Assembly: GCF_024752025.1 (NCBI RefSeq)
Contig: NZ_JANTPU010000001.1
Coordinates: 1,860,001 to 1,924,000, forward strand
Reading direction: 5' to 3'
DNA length: 64,000 nt
From: Pseudidiomarina sp. CB1
Lineage (GTDB): Bacteria; Pseudomonadota; Gammaproteobacteria; Enterobacterales; Alteromonadaceae
How positions within the stretch are numbered: the first letter of the stretch is position 1; each line of letters opens with the position of its first letter. The position numbers were made by a program, and so were the translations under genes. This document shows positions 47,984 through 57,280 of the stretch, in pieces. The notes beneath the pieces are model-generated. The model made no database searches, had not been told where the DNA came from, and saw only the letters and a program-made list of their open reading frames with translations.

Positions 47984-48835
47984 TTAACAATTCTTACCGG
48001 CGAAATCGGCGGCACTGTGACGTTCCCGAACTTGTTCGTTCTCGTCGCCCCATGCGCGGTTAACCATGCGGCCACGTTTCACCGCCGGGCGGGCGCCAAT
48101 TTCTTTAACCCAGCGCAACACATGCTCGTATTCGTGGACCTGCAAAAACTCAGCAGCATCATAGGCTTCGTTATTCACCACGGCACCGTACCACGGCCAG
48201 ATAGCCATATCGGCAATGGTGTAGGTGTCTCCGGCAATATAGCGGTTCGCAGCGAGTTGACGATTAAGGACATCAAACTGTCGCTTCACTTCCATAGTGT
48301 AACGGTTGATAGGGTATTCGTATTTGTCTGGTGCATAAGCATAGAAGTGACCGAAGCCACCGCCTAAAAAGGGTGCTGCACCCATTTGCCAAAACAGCCA
48401 ATTCAAGGTTTCGGTGCGTTGTGCAGGGGGGGTGGGCAAAAATGCACCAAATTTCTCAGCAAGGTAAAGCAAAATTGAACCCGACTCGAACACTCGCGTC
48501 GGCGGTTGCGTGCTGCGGTCTACTAGTGCTGGAATTTTGGAGTTCGGGTTGAGCTCGACAAAGCCGCTGCTGAATTGCTCGCCTTCGCTAATATCAATCA
48601 AAAAAGCGTCATATTCTGCGTCGGTGATACCTGACTCTAGGAGCTCCTCTAGCAGAATGGTGACTTTGACACCATTTGGCGTGGCGAGCGAGTAGAGTTG
48701 TAGCGTGTGCTCACCAACCGGCAATGCTTTGTCATGCGTTGCCCCAGCTATTGGCCGGTTTATTTTTGCAAACTTGCCGCCGCTTTCTTGATCCCATGTC
48801 CATACTTTTGGGGGGTGGTACTTAACATCACTCAT
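47984..48835 (-). CDS. yghU: YghU-like glutathione-dependent disulfide-bond oxidoreductase
   Basis: Nu-class glutathione transferase homologue, 283 residues. N-terminal extension YHPPKVWTWDQESGGKFAKINRP as in YghU, a thioredoxin-like domain with LYSLATPNGVKVTILLEELL (about 47-66), the glutathione-binding segment NSKIPALVD then ESGSILLYLAEKFG, and an all-helical C-terminal domain with YTIADMAIWPW. Acts in the cytoplasm as a disulfide reductase/peroxidase in E. coli. The EAL gene follows after 73 bases. Confidence 0.92.
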   Translation of the reverse strand: MSDVKYHPPKVWTWDQESGGKFAKINRPIAGATHDKALPVGEHTLQLYSLATPNGVKVTILLEELLESGITDAEYDAFLIDISEGEQFSSGFVELNPNSKIPALVDRSTQPPTRVFESGSILLYLAEKFGAFLPTPPAQRTETLNWLFWQMGAAPFLGGGFGHFYAYAPDKYEYPINRYTMEVKRQFDVLNRQLAANRYIAGDTYTIADMAIWPWYGAVVNNEAYDAAEFLQVHEYEHVLRWVKEIGARPAVKRGRMVNRAWGDENEQVRERHSAADFAGKNC

Positions 48836-48850
48836 TGATCAACCTCCATA

Positions 48851-48890
48851 AAAAAAGTCCGTATTCAGCATAACCGAATACGGACTTTTT
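48851..48890 (-). terminator. Strong terminator downstream of the BON lipoprotein gene
   Basis: Perfect 15-bp stem, AAAAAGTCCGTATTC (48852-48866) and GAATACGGACTTTTT (48876-48890), 9-base loop. On the minus strand the hairpin runs into T6, ending the BON gene transcript 38 bases past its stop and insulating yghU. Confidence 0.93.
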
Positions 48891-48927
48891 AGATCAATCA
48901 ATTGCTGTTAGTTTTCTATCGATACAC

Positions 48928-49410
48928 TTAGTTTTGTACTTCGATGTCGTTTTCAACGGATTGCACGCCTTCAATACCTTCAGCGATTTGCGCCGCAAGA
49001 TCCGCAATGTCTGCGCTCGCAACAATACCACTTAAAACCACGTGACCATCGATGGTTTCCACATTGATGTTCATGGCTTCGATCTGGTCTGCTTCAACCA
49101 GTGCAGCTTTGACGCGGCCGGTAATGGCTGCATCGCTTAAAAAGTCGCCCGCTTCACCGGCAGCTTCTTTGGTTTCGTCCCATGCATCACCAGCAGCATC
49201 TTTGGTTTCATCCCAAGCATCACCAGCGGCATCAGCGGCTTTTTCAGCAGCTTCCTCGGTTTCTTGAGCGGCTTCATTTGCTGCTGCTTCAGTTTGCTCC
49301 ATCGCTTGTTCGGTTTGATTCTCTGCCGACTCTTGCTCGGCTTGGCTACACGCCGCTAGGGTCAAACTCGAAAATAACGCCAATAAAGCTAAACGATTCA
49401 TGTTTTTCAT
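48928..49410 (-). CDS. BON-domain lipoprotein with tandem DAWDETK repeats
   Basis: 160 residues. Lipoprotein signal with lipobox LAAC (Cys about residue 21), then a highly acidic Ala/Glu-rich helical linker (22-90) containing two copies of the 11-residue repeat DAAGDAWDETK, resembling LEA-like or stalk segments, and then a C-terminal BON domain (about 92-158; NVETIDGHVVLSGIVASADI). BON domains bind phospholipid membranes in OsmY/DolP relatives, so an envelope-stress role is plausible. Single gene with a strong terminator. Confidence 0.85.
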   Translation of the reverse strand: MKNMNRLALLALFSSLTLAACSQAEQESAENQTEQAMEQTEAAANEAAQETEEAAEKAADAAGDAWDETKDAAGDAWDETKEAAGEAGDFLSDAAITGRVKAALVEADQIEAMNINVETIDGHVVLSGIVASADIADLAAQIAEGIEGVQSVENDIEVQN

Positions 49411-49556
49411 CTAATAACCCCCTGTTTTTAGTTAACTTCCGTTGTTAAATGTAGCTCGTATTTACAATTTTGCGAGATTATTTACCCTGAATTTGCGTTA
49501 CTCTGAGATTCTGCGAAAGTTAAGTGGTTAAAGTTTTAAAAATAACGAGGTAACGA

Positions 49557-50018
49557 ATGGCGCTTCTCGGTAATATACTTTGGTTGATTTTTGGTGGGTT
49601 TGTCATGGGCCTTGGCTGGTGGCTGGCCGGATTAATCGCTTTTATCTCAATTATCGGTATTCCTTGGGGTAAAGCTTGCTTTGTTATTGGTCGGTTTGCA
49701 TTTTTACCGTTCGGTTATGAGGCGATGAGTCGGCGCGAACTCACTCAACGAACGGATATTGGTACCGGTATTTTTGGTTCCATCGGCAATATCCTGTGGC
49801 TTATTTTCTTTGGTTGGTGGCTGGCGCTTGGTCATTTAGTCGCTGCACTAGGAATGTTTATTATCATTATTGGTATTCCGTTTGGCATCCAACATTTGAA
49901 GCTAGCCATGATCGCCTTGTTGCCGATTGGCCAGACGATCGTTCCGAAAGAAGTAGCGAAAGCCGCGCGGCAAAAAAATGCTGAGTCATACGTCAATAAA
50001 GTACGTAACGAAAAGTAA
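49557..50018 (+). CDS. yccF: YccF-domain inner-membrane protein
   Basis: 153 residues made of two YccF repeats: GNILWLIFGGFVMGLGWWLAG (about 5-25) and GNILWLIFFGWWLALGHL (about 77-94), each followed by a GIPWG or GIPFG turn (about 37 and 107). This gives four helices. The C-terminal tail is basic. Function unknown in all relatives. The ATG at 49557 follows an ACGAGG ribosome site. It is 14 bases upstream of the reductase gene. Confidence 0.9.
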   Translation: MALLGNILWLIFGGFVMGLGWWLAGLIAFISIIGIPWGKACFVIGRFAFLPFGYEAMSRRELTQRTDIGTGIFGSIGNILWLIFFGWWLALGHLVAALGMFIIIIGIPFGIQHLKLAMIALLPIGQTIVPKEVAKAARQKNAESYVNKVRNEK

Positions 50019-50032
50019 ATCAGGAGAACAAC

Positions 50033-51067
50033 ATGTCGTGGATGATCTACGGGGCTTACGGCTACACCGGCGAGTTGGTGGCGGCATACGCTAAAGAATG
50101 TGGGCAAACGCCGTTACTTGCTGGACGCAATGAAAAAAAGTTAAAAGCTGTTGCCGATAAACTCGAATTGCCTTATCAAGTCGTAAATCTTGAAGACCCT
50201 GTTGCCTTGCGCCAGGCCTTGGCTGAACAACAGGTGGTCGTGCATTGTGCAGGGCCATTTGACGTGACTGCTGCGCCGATGATGGATGCTTGTATCGCGA
50301 CGCGCACGCATTATTTAGACATCACTGGGGAGTTAGCTGTATTCGAGTTGGCACATAGTAAACATGATGAGGCAAAGCGAGCGAATGTGGTGCTCTGCCC
50401 TGGTGTTGGCTTCGATGTGATTCCCACTGACTGTGTTGCCGCACAATTGAAGGCCGAGATGCCCGATGCTACAGCGCTGACGCTGGGTTTCGATTCTGCA
50501 TCACGCATGAGTCGCGGTACGGCAAAAACCAGCGTTCGACGACTAGGTGAAGGCGGCGCTGTGCGGCGTAACGGCATTATCGAAACGGTGCCACTAGCGT
50601 ATAAGACGCGCAAAATCGATTTTGGTAACGGCGAAAAGCTGGCGATGACGATCCCTTGGGGAGATGTTTCAACCGCTTATTACACAACCGGGATCGGCTC
50701 GATCGAAGTTTATATTCCGGCCTCGCCTAATCTGGTGAAACGCTTAAAACGCATGAATTACTTCCGTTGGTTGTTACGTTTCGAGTGGATGAAGAACTGG
50801 CTCGAGAAAAAGATCGAGCAACAACCCGCTGGGCCCAGCGAAAAGCAGCTTGAACAAGCTCATACTTTTGTATGGGGTGAAGCCACCAATGCCGAGGGCA
50901 AAGTGATCAGTAAGCGTGAAAAGGTAATGAATGGCTATAAGCTTACCAGTCGTGGTGCGGTTGATGTGACATTGTGGTTACTTGAACATAATCCTGAGGG
51001 TGGTTATTACACTCCGGCCAAGCTTTGTGGCGCGGAACTTATCGAGCGTTATCGAGTGACGGACTAA
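50033..51067 (+). CDS. Saccharopine dehydrogenase-like NAD(P)-binding reductase
   Basis: 344 residues. N-terminal Rossmann fold with GAYGYTGELVA (about 7-17) and the GRN turn at about 30, then VVHCAGPFDVTAAPMMDAC and CPGVGFDVIPTDC (about 123-135), typical of trans-acting enoyl reductase/saccharopine dehydrogenase-like proteins. These reduce lipid-like intermediates in some bacteria; the substrate is unknown here. It may form an operon with yccF upstream and pldA 25 bases downstream. Confidence 0.85.
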   Translation: MSWMIYGAYGYTGELVAAYAKECGQTPLLAGRNEKKLKAVADKLELPYQVVNLEDPVALRQALAEQQVVVHCAGPFDVTAAPMMDACIATRTHYLDITGELAVFELAHSKHDEAKRANVVLCPGVGFDVIPTDCVAAQLKAEMPDATALTLGFDSASRMSRGTAKTSVRRLGEGGAVRRNGIIETVPLAYKTRKIDFGNGEKLAMTIPWGDVSTAYYTTGIGSIEVYIPASPNLVKRLKRMNYFRWLLRFEWMKNWLEKKIEQQPAGPSEKQLEQAHTFVWGEATNAEGKVISKREKVMNGYKLTSRGAVDVTLWLLEHNPEGGYYTPAKLCGAELIERYRVTD

Positions 51068-51092
51068 TTTCGGCGAAGAAGGAAAGCAAACC

Positions 51093-52046
51093 ATGCGTTT
51101 ATGGGTGAGTGCGCTAGTGCTTGGGGTGGGTTTGATGAGTACGTCGGCTGTTGCCGATGATGCGGCAAACGAAGAACCACAACAAAGTAAAGGTTTAACT
51201 TGGCAAGAGTTTGATACCGAGGATTTAGTCAGTCGTCTATGGGAGCTTGATGAAGAGCATAAGCGTGGTATCTTTCAGCTACGCACCTACGAACCGAACT
51301 TTATTTTGCCGATCCACCATAGTTCGGAGATTAACACGCAGCCGGAGTCACCCTCGCGTGGGCCATCTTCAGATACGCTTAATAGCTACAAACCGAACGA
51401 GGTGAAGCTACAAATCTCGTTACGAACCAAGTTATTCGAAAACTTGCTGTTGCCGAACGCTGACTTGTGGGTGTCGTACACGCAGACGTCGTTATGGCAA
51501 GCTTGGAATGGCGATGAGTCATCGCCGTTTCGGAGCACCAACTATAATCCGGATGTTTTTTATATTGTTCCCTGGTCTGATGATTTAGACTTTATTCCCG
51601 GCCCAGCTAAAGTACGCTTTGCCAAAGTAGGTTTTGCGCATGAGTCCAATGGTCAAACGAAACCTGACTCGCGCAGTTGGAACTATTTCCACTTTGGCGG
51701 TGCGGTGCAATGGGGGGATTTATTATGGGAAACCACCTATAAGCAACGAGTCAATGAAACCGGCGATGAGGACGACAATCCTGATTTGATTCGCTTTCGT
51801 GGCAATTTTGAGAATCGCTTTTCTTGGCGCAATGATCTGAGCACCTACAGTGTGACTCGAATCACGCGCGAGTTGTCGTGGGATCGCGGTTCATGGCAAC
51901 TGGACTTTACCCATCCCGTTAACAGCAATAAGCCTGATGGACTGCGCTTTTATATTCAATTTTTCTCGGGTTATGGCGAAACGTTAATTGACTATAATCA
52001 CCGCCAAAACCGTATTGGCATTGGCTTTTTGTTGTTGAATATCTAA
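51093..52046 (+). CDS. pldA: PldA, outer-membrane phospholipase A
   Basis: 317 residues with a signal peptide (cleavage near AVA-DDA). The catalytic block is visible: FAHESNGQ (about 183-190) contains the His and Ser of the OMPLA triad, and SRSWNYF (about 195-201) supplies the Asn. EVKLQISLRTKLFENLL is typical of the first strands. The protein is a 12-strand barrel that hydrolyses mislocalised phospholipids after Ca-dependent dimerisation. The C-terminus (RIGIGFLLLNI) is barrel-like. Confidence 0.92.
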   Translation: MRLWVSALVLGVGLMSTSAVADDAANEEPQQSKGLTWQEFDTEDLVSRLWELDEEHKRGIFQLRTYEPNFILPIHHSSEINTQPESPSRGPSSDTLNSYKPNEVKLQISLRTKLFENLLLPNADLWVSYTQTSLWQAWNGDESSPFRSTNYNPDVFYIVPWSDDLDFIPGPAKVRFAKVGFAHESNGQTKPDSRSWNYFHFGGAVQWGDLLWETTYKQRVNETGDEDDNPDLIRFRGNFENRFSWRNDLSTYSVTRITRELSWDRGSWQLDFTHPVNSNKPDGLRFYIQFFSGYGETLIDYNHRQNRIGIGFLLLNI

Positions 52047-52056
52047 GGCTTAGGTA

Positions 52057-52533
52057 ATGAGTGAAAATTATCTATTAAAGCTTTACCACAAGTGTTTACG
52101 TTATCCGTTTGGACGGCAGCTATTTAGTGCGGTGTTTGCGCGAAAAGCGCCTTATTTCCGCAGTATCAAACCGCTGATAACGGAATTACAGCCGAATTTC
52201 TGCGAGTTGCGCTTTAAGAAGCGCAAGGCGGTTGAAAATCACATTGGTACGGTACATGCCATTGCGCTATGCAATGGCCTCGAAATGGCCATGGGAGCTT
52301 TAGCAGAAGCGAGCATCCCCAAGCATTTGCGTTGGATCCCCAAGGGAATGACAGTAAACTACACGGCTAAAGCCGATAGTGATATTCGCATCATCGCAGA
52401 GACCCCTGCCGATGCTTGGCGTGAAGGTGACTTACCCGTGCAAGTGAAGGGGTTTCGTGCAGATGGCACAGCGGTCATTGTCGGCGAAATTATTATCTAT
52501 ATTTCCGCCAAACCGAAAAGGAACCCAACGTGA
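52057..52533 (+). CDS. Hotdog-fold protein (DUF4442)
   Basis: 158 residues. The pattern [25 protein letters not shown] (about 56-80) is the hotdog thioesterase-like core of DUF4442 proteins, followed by a beta sheet ending [13 protein letters not shown]. Probably acts on acyl thioesters, but no catalytic acid can be assigned. It starts 10 bases after pldA, and its stop overlaps the yjdM GTG by four bases (GTGA), so the three genes are probably cotranscribed. Confidence 0.85.
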   Translation: MSENYLLKLYHKCLRYPFGRQLFSAVFARKAPYFRSIKPLITELQPNFCELRFKKRKAVENHIGTVHAIALCNGLEMAMGALAEASIPKHLRWIPKGMTVNYTAKADSDIRIIAETPADAWREGDLPVQVKGFRADGTAVIVGEIIIYISAKPKRNPT

Positions 52534-52868
52534 GCCAACTGCCAGCTTGTCCGAAGTGCGATTCGCCCTATACCTACGAAGATGGTCCAATGCTGGTCTG
52601 CCCCGAGTGTGCGCATGAATGGTCCGCCAACGAGCAAACAGCACCAGCACAAAAGGTTTATCGTGACGCGAACGGTAATGAACTGGTTGATGGTGATACC
52701 GTCACGGTCATCAAGGACTTAAAAGTGAAAGGCTCATCGCTGGTGGTAAAAGTCGGTACCAAAGTCAAAAACATTCGCCTTACTGACGAAGGTGACCACG
52801 ATATTGACTGTAAAATCGATGGCATAGGCCCAATGAAGCTCAAAACCGAGTTTGTGAAGAAAGCCTAA
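52530..52868 (+). CDS. yjdM: YjdM (PhnA-like) zinc-ribbon protein
   Basis: 112 residues. N-terminal zinc ribbon with CPKC (about 7-10) and CPEC (about 24-27) and the family phrase ECAHEWS, then the C-terminal beta-barrel [29 protein letters not shown] typical of YjdM. Despite the old name phnA it has no proven role in phosphonate use. Starts at GTG 52530, overlapping the previous stop. Its stop interlocks with that of the convergent cyclotransferase gene. Confidence 0.92.
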   Translation: MSQLPACPKCDSPYTYEDGPMLVCPECAHEWSANEQTAPAQKVYRDANGNELVDGDTVTVIKDLKVKGSSLVVKVGTKVKNIRLTDEGDHDIDCKIDGIGPMKLKTEFVKKA

Positions 52869-53440
52869 CCTTGCTCCAGTAGCTTTTTTAATTCCGCTTC
52901 AATGGTGAACACGTGTTCGTCGTGTTCGCCCAACGCTCTTAAAGCATCCGCAAGTTTCAGCAAATACTCACTGTTTGGCCCACTTGGCCCCGCCGAGTTG
53001 GCAATCTGTGTGGCAATTTCAGCTTCGCTTGCTGGGCCTAAGTACGCCGCGTTATCAGGTCCCGCAACGTACACTAAGCCTTCGACGGTTGCGGGTTCAT
53101 CAAGCCATGCAAAGGTCGTGAAAAAACGCAGATAACCATTCTTTTCACGATGATCAAGGTGGGCGAATACGTCAGGGGTAACTTCGTAAGCCATTCCCGC
53201 ACATCGAGCCTCGGGAACTGCAATGAGGGTTGCCACACGCCCCGGAGCTTCGGGCGTACCTCGATGATCATGGGAGCCTTGCCAGAAACGTCGTTGCCAG
53301 CCGTGAATAACCGCAGGATGGCTTTGTAGATAGGGAAAGTCGGCCTTGTAAATCAAAGAACCATAGCCAAACAACCAAACGCTTTCGAGGTGATCAAGAG
53401 GCTGTTGCTGCTGATTAATAGCGATAGTGTTATGCGACAT
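52865..53440 (-). CDS. chaC: ChaC-like gamma-glutamylcyclotransferase
   Basis: 191 residues from ATG 53440 (MSHNTIAIN); the open frame reaches 53509 but the extra residues look non-native. The ChaC signature [15 protein letters not shown] (about 22-36) opens the fold, with the catalytic Glu in [12 protein letters not shown] (about 111-122). ChaC-type enzymes cleave glutathione to 5-oxoproline and Cys-Gly. It is divergent from the sensor gene, and the two starts are 154 bases apart. Confidence 0.9.
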   Translation of the reverse strand: MSHNTIAINQQQQPLDHLESVWLFGYGSLIYKADFPYLQSHPAVIHGWQRRFWQGSHDHRGTPEAPGRVATLIAVPEARCAGMAYEVTPDVFAHLDHREKNGYLRFFTTFAWLDEPATVEGLVYVAGPDNAAYLGPASEAEIATQIANSAGPSGPNSEYLLKLADALRALGEHDEHVFTIEAELKKLLEQG

Positions 53441-53594
53441 AGCGGATTCTTTACCTGCGACGAAGGAGAAAACCAGTCTAACAAAACGCTTCGGAAGTTG
53501 CGAAAACACGCTGGCTAACCACGTAATTTTTGGGCAAAAAACAGCGTTATCTGCTATAGATAAGAGTAACTTCTATCGAGGAAACAAAATCTGC

Positions 53595-56177
53595 ATGCCG
53601 CTTGTTGTTCGGCCCTATCTAGCGCCACTCTTACTTGCCACTGTTGCGTTCCTTGCTGTGTCGCCTGTGGCGGCGCAGCAAGTACTTCGTGTCGGTGCTT
53701 ATGAAAACCCACCCAAGGTGACTATCGACGAAAATGGTGAACTTTCTGGAATTTTCGGCGAAGTTCTCTACGAAATCGCTGATCGTGAAGATTGGCAAAT
53801 TGAGATTGTTCCATGTTCGTGGTCGCAATGTTTGCAGCTTCTGGCGGCTGGCGAGATCGACCTTATGCCGGATGTTGCGATTACCGATACCCGTGATGAC
53901 GCTTTCCTATTTCACGAAATTCCTGTTCTCCACAGTTGGTCACAGCTTTATGCCCAGTCGAGCCGAGCAGTGACAAGTTTGATCGAACTGGATGGCACGC
54001 GAGTCGCAGTATTGCGTGATTCGGTGCAAAGCCATTACTTACAAAATTTAGTACGTAACTTTGGTATCAATGTACGGTTTGTTCCGGTCGGTTCGTTTGA
54101 TGAAGGGTTTGCCGCGGTGCTTGCCGACCGTGTTGATCTTGTTGCGGTGAATCATCTGTATGGTGATCAGCGAGCGCGTGAACTTGGTATGAAGGCAACG
54201 CCGGTGATGTTTCAGCCAAGCCGTTTATTCTTTGCCTCTGCGCCGAAGGCTGAACTGCGATCGGTGTTAAATAGCGTCGACCGTTGGTTGGCAACGTGGC
54301 GCGCGGATACCAATTCGCCTTACCACGCGATTATGCAAAAGTGGGGTGTCTATGCCCCTGCTGAAGTGTCTCCTCTTGCGCCATGGCTGCTCCCCGGCTT
54401 AGTAGGCTTGCTCGCTTTCGCAATTCTGGTCGTTGCGTTTTTGCGCCATCAAGTGGTCCGCAAGTCGCGGGCGTTACTTGAAACTGAGCAGCGCTCTAAT
54501 GTGATTTTAAACTCGGTCGAAGCCTATATTTTTGTCAAAGATGCACAGTTGAAGTACCGATATGCCAATAAACGGGTGTGCGAGCTCTTCGGTGAAACTG
54601 AAGAGTCGATTATCGGCAAGTCGGACTTCGATCTGTTTGACGAGGTTACCGCGGAATACCTACGCGACAATGATTTACGAGTGATCGAGTATGGTGAGCG
54701 TTTAGTCGATGAAGAACACAACACGACCCGCGAAGGTGAAACTCGGCAATTTTTGTCGGTGAAGATCCCACTGCGGGACGCCAACGAAAACATTTATGCA
54801 CTCTGTGGTATATCGACCGACATTACTGAGCATGTACGTATTCAAGAACAGCTTAATCAACTGGCGTATTACGATGGTATTACCGGTTTAGCGAATCGTA
54901 AGTTACTTATCCAGCAATTGGATCATGCCTTGGCGAGTTACCGTCGAACTGGTTTCGAAGGTGCAGTGTTAGCAGTCGATTTGATCGACTTTACGCTGGT
55001 CAATGACAGCATGGGTCACCTTGTTGGAGACCGGCTGCTGCGAGCTGTTGCTGAACGTCTAGAGCGTAGTATTGAGGATACCGACTTTGCGGCGCGTTTG
55101 GGATCCGATGACTTCGTGGTCGTGCTCGAAGACTTGGGCTCGGATCGTAATGAAGCGATTCTAACCGCTCGACGCTTGGCAAACGAATTGGTGGAAGCAA
55201 TCCAAGAACCAATAGATTTAGGGGTACGCAGCCATACAACTGCTGCCTGTATCGGTATAAGCATGTTCTCTGATAGCAAAGGCGGTGCGGCTGAAACCAT
55301 AAAGAATGCTGATCTCGCATTAAGTGAAGCGAAGCGTTTAGGTACCGGATCGATTCGATTATTTAATCCGGAAATGCAGCAGTCAATTAACCGCCGGCTA
55401 CATTTGGAAACGGCATTGCGGCGCGCTATCGACGAGCGTCGATTGGAGCTTTATTTGCAGCCGCAAGTGAATAACGAAGGCAGCGTGACAGGTGGTGAAC
55501 TCTTGCTGCGTTGGCAAGATGAAGAGTTCGGTCAAGTGCCGCCCAGTGAATTTATACCGGTTGCTGAAAGCAGTGGTTTGATTGTCCCGCTTGGCAATTG
55601 GGTGATTGAACAAGCCTGTATGTTGTTGCAGCAGTGGGCGAACGACGCCCAACTGAGCAACCTTCAGTTAGCCATTAACATCAGTCCGAAACAGTTTCGA
55701 CAACCTGCGTTCGTCGACTACGTGGCATCTTGCTTACAGCGCTATCAGATCCCTGCTGGCCGTTTGGAGCTTGAGATCACCGAGAATATGTTGATTGACA
55801 ATGTCGAGCTCACCATAGAGCGGATGTCGAAGCTGGGACGCTTAGGCGTGCGCTTTTCGCTCGATGATTTTGGTACAGGCTATGCCTCATTAGCCTATTT
55901 GAAGCGCTTGCCCATCTACCAGCTGAAGATCGATCAGTCGTTTGTTCGTGATGTATTAACCGATGCGAATGATGCGGTGATCGTCGAAACGATTGTTAGT
56001 TTGGGTGAGAGTTTAGGCTTAGAAGTGGTGGCGGAAGGTGTTGAAACTGACAGCCAAGCTGACGCATTGCGTCAACTTGGCTGTCGAAAATTCCAAGGTT
56101 TCTTGTATGGGCGCCCGCAACCAACAACCTATTGGGTCGAGCGCTTTAAGCAGTCGTTGGCGATTTCTGACGTTTAA
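53595..56177 (+). CDS. Periplasmic SBP-3 sensor with PAS, GGDEF and EAL domains
   Basis: 860 residues from ATG 53595, which gives a clean signal peptide (LAPLLLATVAFLAVSPVAA). Domains in order: a solute-binding type-3 sensor (about 35-265; VLRVGAYENPPKVTIDENGE), one membrane helix (about 275-300), PAS (about 325-440), GGDEF (about 450-605) and EAL (about 615-855). The GGDEF site is GSDDF with no RxxD site, so probably inactive or GTP-sensing. The EAL set is intact (ELLLRW, INISPKQF, EITENM, LDDFGTGYASL, KIDQSF, VAEGVET). Predicted ligand-controlled cyclic-di-GMP phosphodiesterase. Confidence 0.9.
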   Translation: MPLVVRPYLAPLLLATVAFLAVSPVAAQQVLRVGAYENPPKVTIDENGELSGIFGEVLYEIADREDWQIEIVPCSWSQCLQLLAAGEIDLMPDVAITDTRDDAFLFHEIPVLHSWSQLYAQSSRAVTSLIELDGTRVAVLRDSVQSHYLQNLVRNFGINVRFVPVGSFDEGFAAVLADRVDLVAVNHLYGDQRARELGMKATPVMFQPSRLFFASAPKAELRSVLNSVDRWLATWRADTNSPYHAIMQKWGVYAPAEVSPLAPWLLPGLVGLLAFAILVVAFLRHQVVRKSRALLETEQRSNVILNSVEAYIFVKDAQLKYRYANKRVCELFGETEESIIGKSDFDLFDEVTAEYLRDNDLRVIEYGERLVDEEHNTTREGETRQFLSVKIPLRDANENIYALCGISTDITEHVRIQEQLNQLAYYDGITGLANRKLLIQQLDHALASYRRTGFEGAVLAVDLIDFTLVNDSMGHLVGDRLLRAVAERLERSIEDTDFAARLGSDDFVVVLEDLGSDRNEAILTARRLANELVEAIQEPIDLGVRSHTTAACIGISMFSDSKGGAAETIKNADLALSEAKRLGTGSIRLFNPEMQQSINRRLHLETALRRAIDERRLELYLQPQVNNEGSVTGGELLLRWQDEEFGQVPPSEFIPVAESSGLIVPLGNWVIEQACMLLQQWANDAQLSNLQLAINISPKQFRQPAFVDYVASCLQRYQIPAGRLELEITENMLIDNVELTIERMSKLGRLGVRFSLDDFGTGYASLAYLKRLPIYQLKIDQSFVRDVLTDANDAVIVETIVSLGESLGLEVVAEGVETDSQADALRQLGCRKFQGFLYGRPQPTTYWVERFKQSLAISDV

Positions 56178-57178
56178 CGAATAGCCGGAACGCTTGCTGA
56201 GAGACGTTGCGGTAATGCTTTCACCAATGCACTGCGTAATGGATGCCAAAATACGGCAAGTAATAACAGCCCGCTGCCGACCACTAAGCCAATTAATGCC
56301 GTGCTCACTGAGACGAGACCATAACTGTTGAGCAGTGCACTGAAAACATAAATGACGTACGACAATGCCGATACCATCAGGGCGCGGCGATCGATGACCA
56401 AGGATACGCCCGCCAGCACCAAATAAACCAAAATAGTCACCATGGCTTGCGCTAAACCGACGTTCATATCGCTATCCGCAAGGGTGACGAAAATTGGATG
56501 GACGAGGAGTGGCGCGGCAAGTAAATGCAGCCAAAAAGCCACATCAGCTCGGCGAGTTTGGCGTTCTAAGTCACTACGGTCCCAATACAAGGCTAACGAA
56601 AACACCGCGAGTCCCGCGACAAACAAAATGACTTTGAGTAACTCATCAGAAAAGGCAAAAGCCCAAGCCAATAAAGAAACGATTAGACCTACGGTGGTCG
56701 CTGCCCCTGCAGCGAGCGTAATGGGTACTCGAAAACGAAACCAATGCGCACAGGCCACAATAGTGGTGGGTAAGAAGGCTAACAAGGGCACCACTGGAGA
56801 CTCTTGCCAGATGTCCATCAAACTAATGAAAACCCCAGCAAAAACCCCGCCAAGACAGGCAAATAATAAGACGATGGAGGGTAGTGCCATCCGTCGTTTG
56901 CGAGTGAAGTATTCGGCTAATAGCCAACTGGCGATAGCAACGGCGCCACCGCCTAACCATGGTGCGACAAGATTACCCAACGTCCATAATGCGGCAAGCG
57001 CTAACACTGCAGCAATGACCACAAAAATATCGTTGAAACCGCTCACTAAACGAAAGTGTTCTTCGTCTTGAAAATGCGTGGCGCGTTGCCGTTCTACGTA
57101 ATCACGTAGAGCGTTGGCGTCCTTGTCACTAATCACGCCCGCAGCAACGGCGGAGCGTAAATCATCATCACTGTACAT
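56174..57178 (-). CDS. Polytopic membrane protein, DUF2157-like N-terminus
   Basis: 334 residues from ATG 57178, which has a GAGGAA ribosome site. A short cytoplasmic head (DDLRSAVAAGVISDKDANALRDYVE, broken by no gaps) is followed by about ten hydrophobic helices from residue 45 to 325. The head recalls the start of DUF2157 proteins, but I am not sure of the family. No transport motif seen. The stop interlocks with that of the convergent sensor (TTAA). Confidence 0.6.
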   Translation of the reverse strand: MYSDDDLRSAVAAGVISDKDANALRDYVERQRATHFQDEEHFRLVSGFNDIFVVIAAVLALAALWTLGNLVAPWLGGGAVAIASWLLAEYFTRKRRMALPSIVLLFACLGGVFAGVFISLMDIWQESPVVPLLAFLPTTIVACAHWFRFRVPITLAAGAATTVGLIVSLLAWAFAFSDELLKVILFVAGLAVFSLALYWDRSDLERQTRRADVAFWLHLLAAPLLVHPIFVTLADSDMNVGLAQAMVTILVYLVLAGVSLVIDRRALMVSALSYVIYVFSALLNSYGLVSVSTALIGLVVGSGLLLLAVFWHPLRSALVKALPQRLSASVPAIR

Positions 57179-57280
57179 GATGTGTTTCCTCTGTTTGGGT
57201 CTGTTGCTAAACATTCACCTCTTTTAGATTGGCAAAAAACTGACCAATTGGCGAGTATGAAGCGTTACAAACTGTGTCTA

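Noticed and set aside
52907-52918. CACGTG palindrome GAACACGTGTTC as a second parS
   Set aside because: A perfect 12-bp palindrome, but the flanks do not match GTTYCACGTGRAAC; it lies in the coding end of the cyclotransferase gene.
56442-57071. 209-codon plus-strand open frame
   Set aside because: It lies antisense to the polytopic membrane protein gene, has a Thr/Asn/Ala/Lys-rich composition typical of a shadow frame, and no ribosome site or family.
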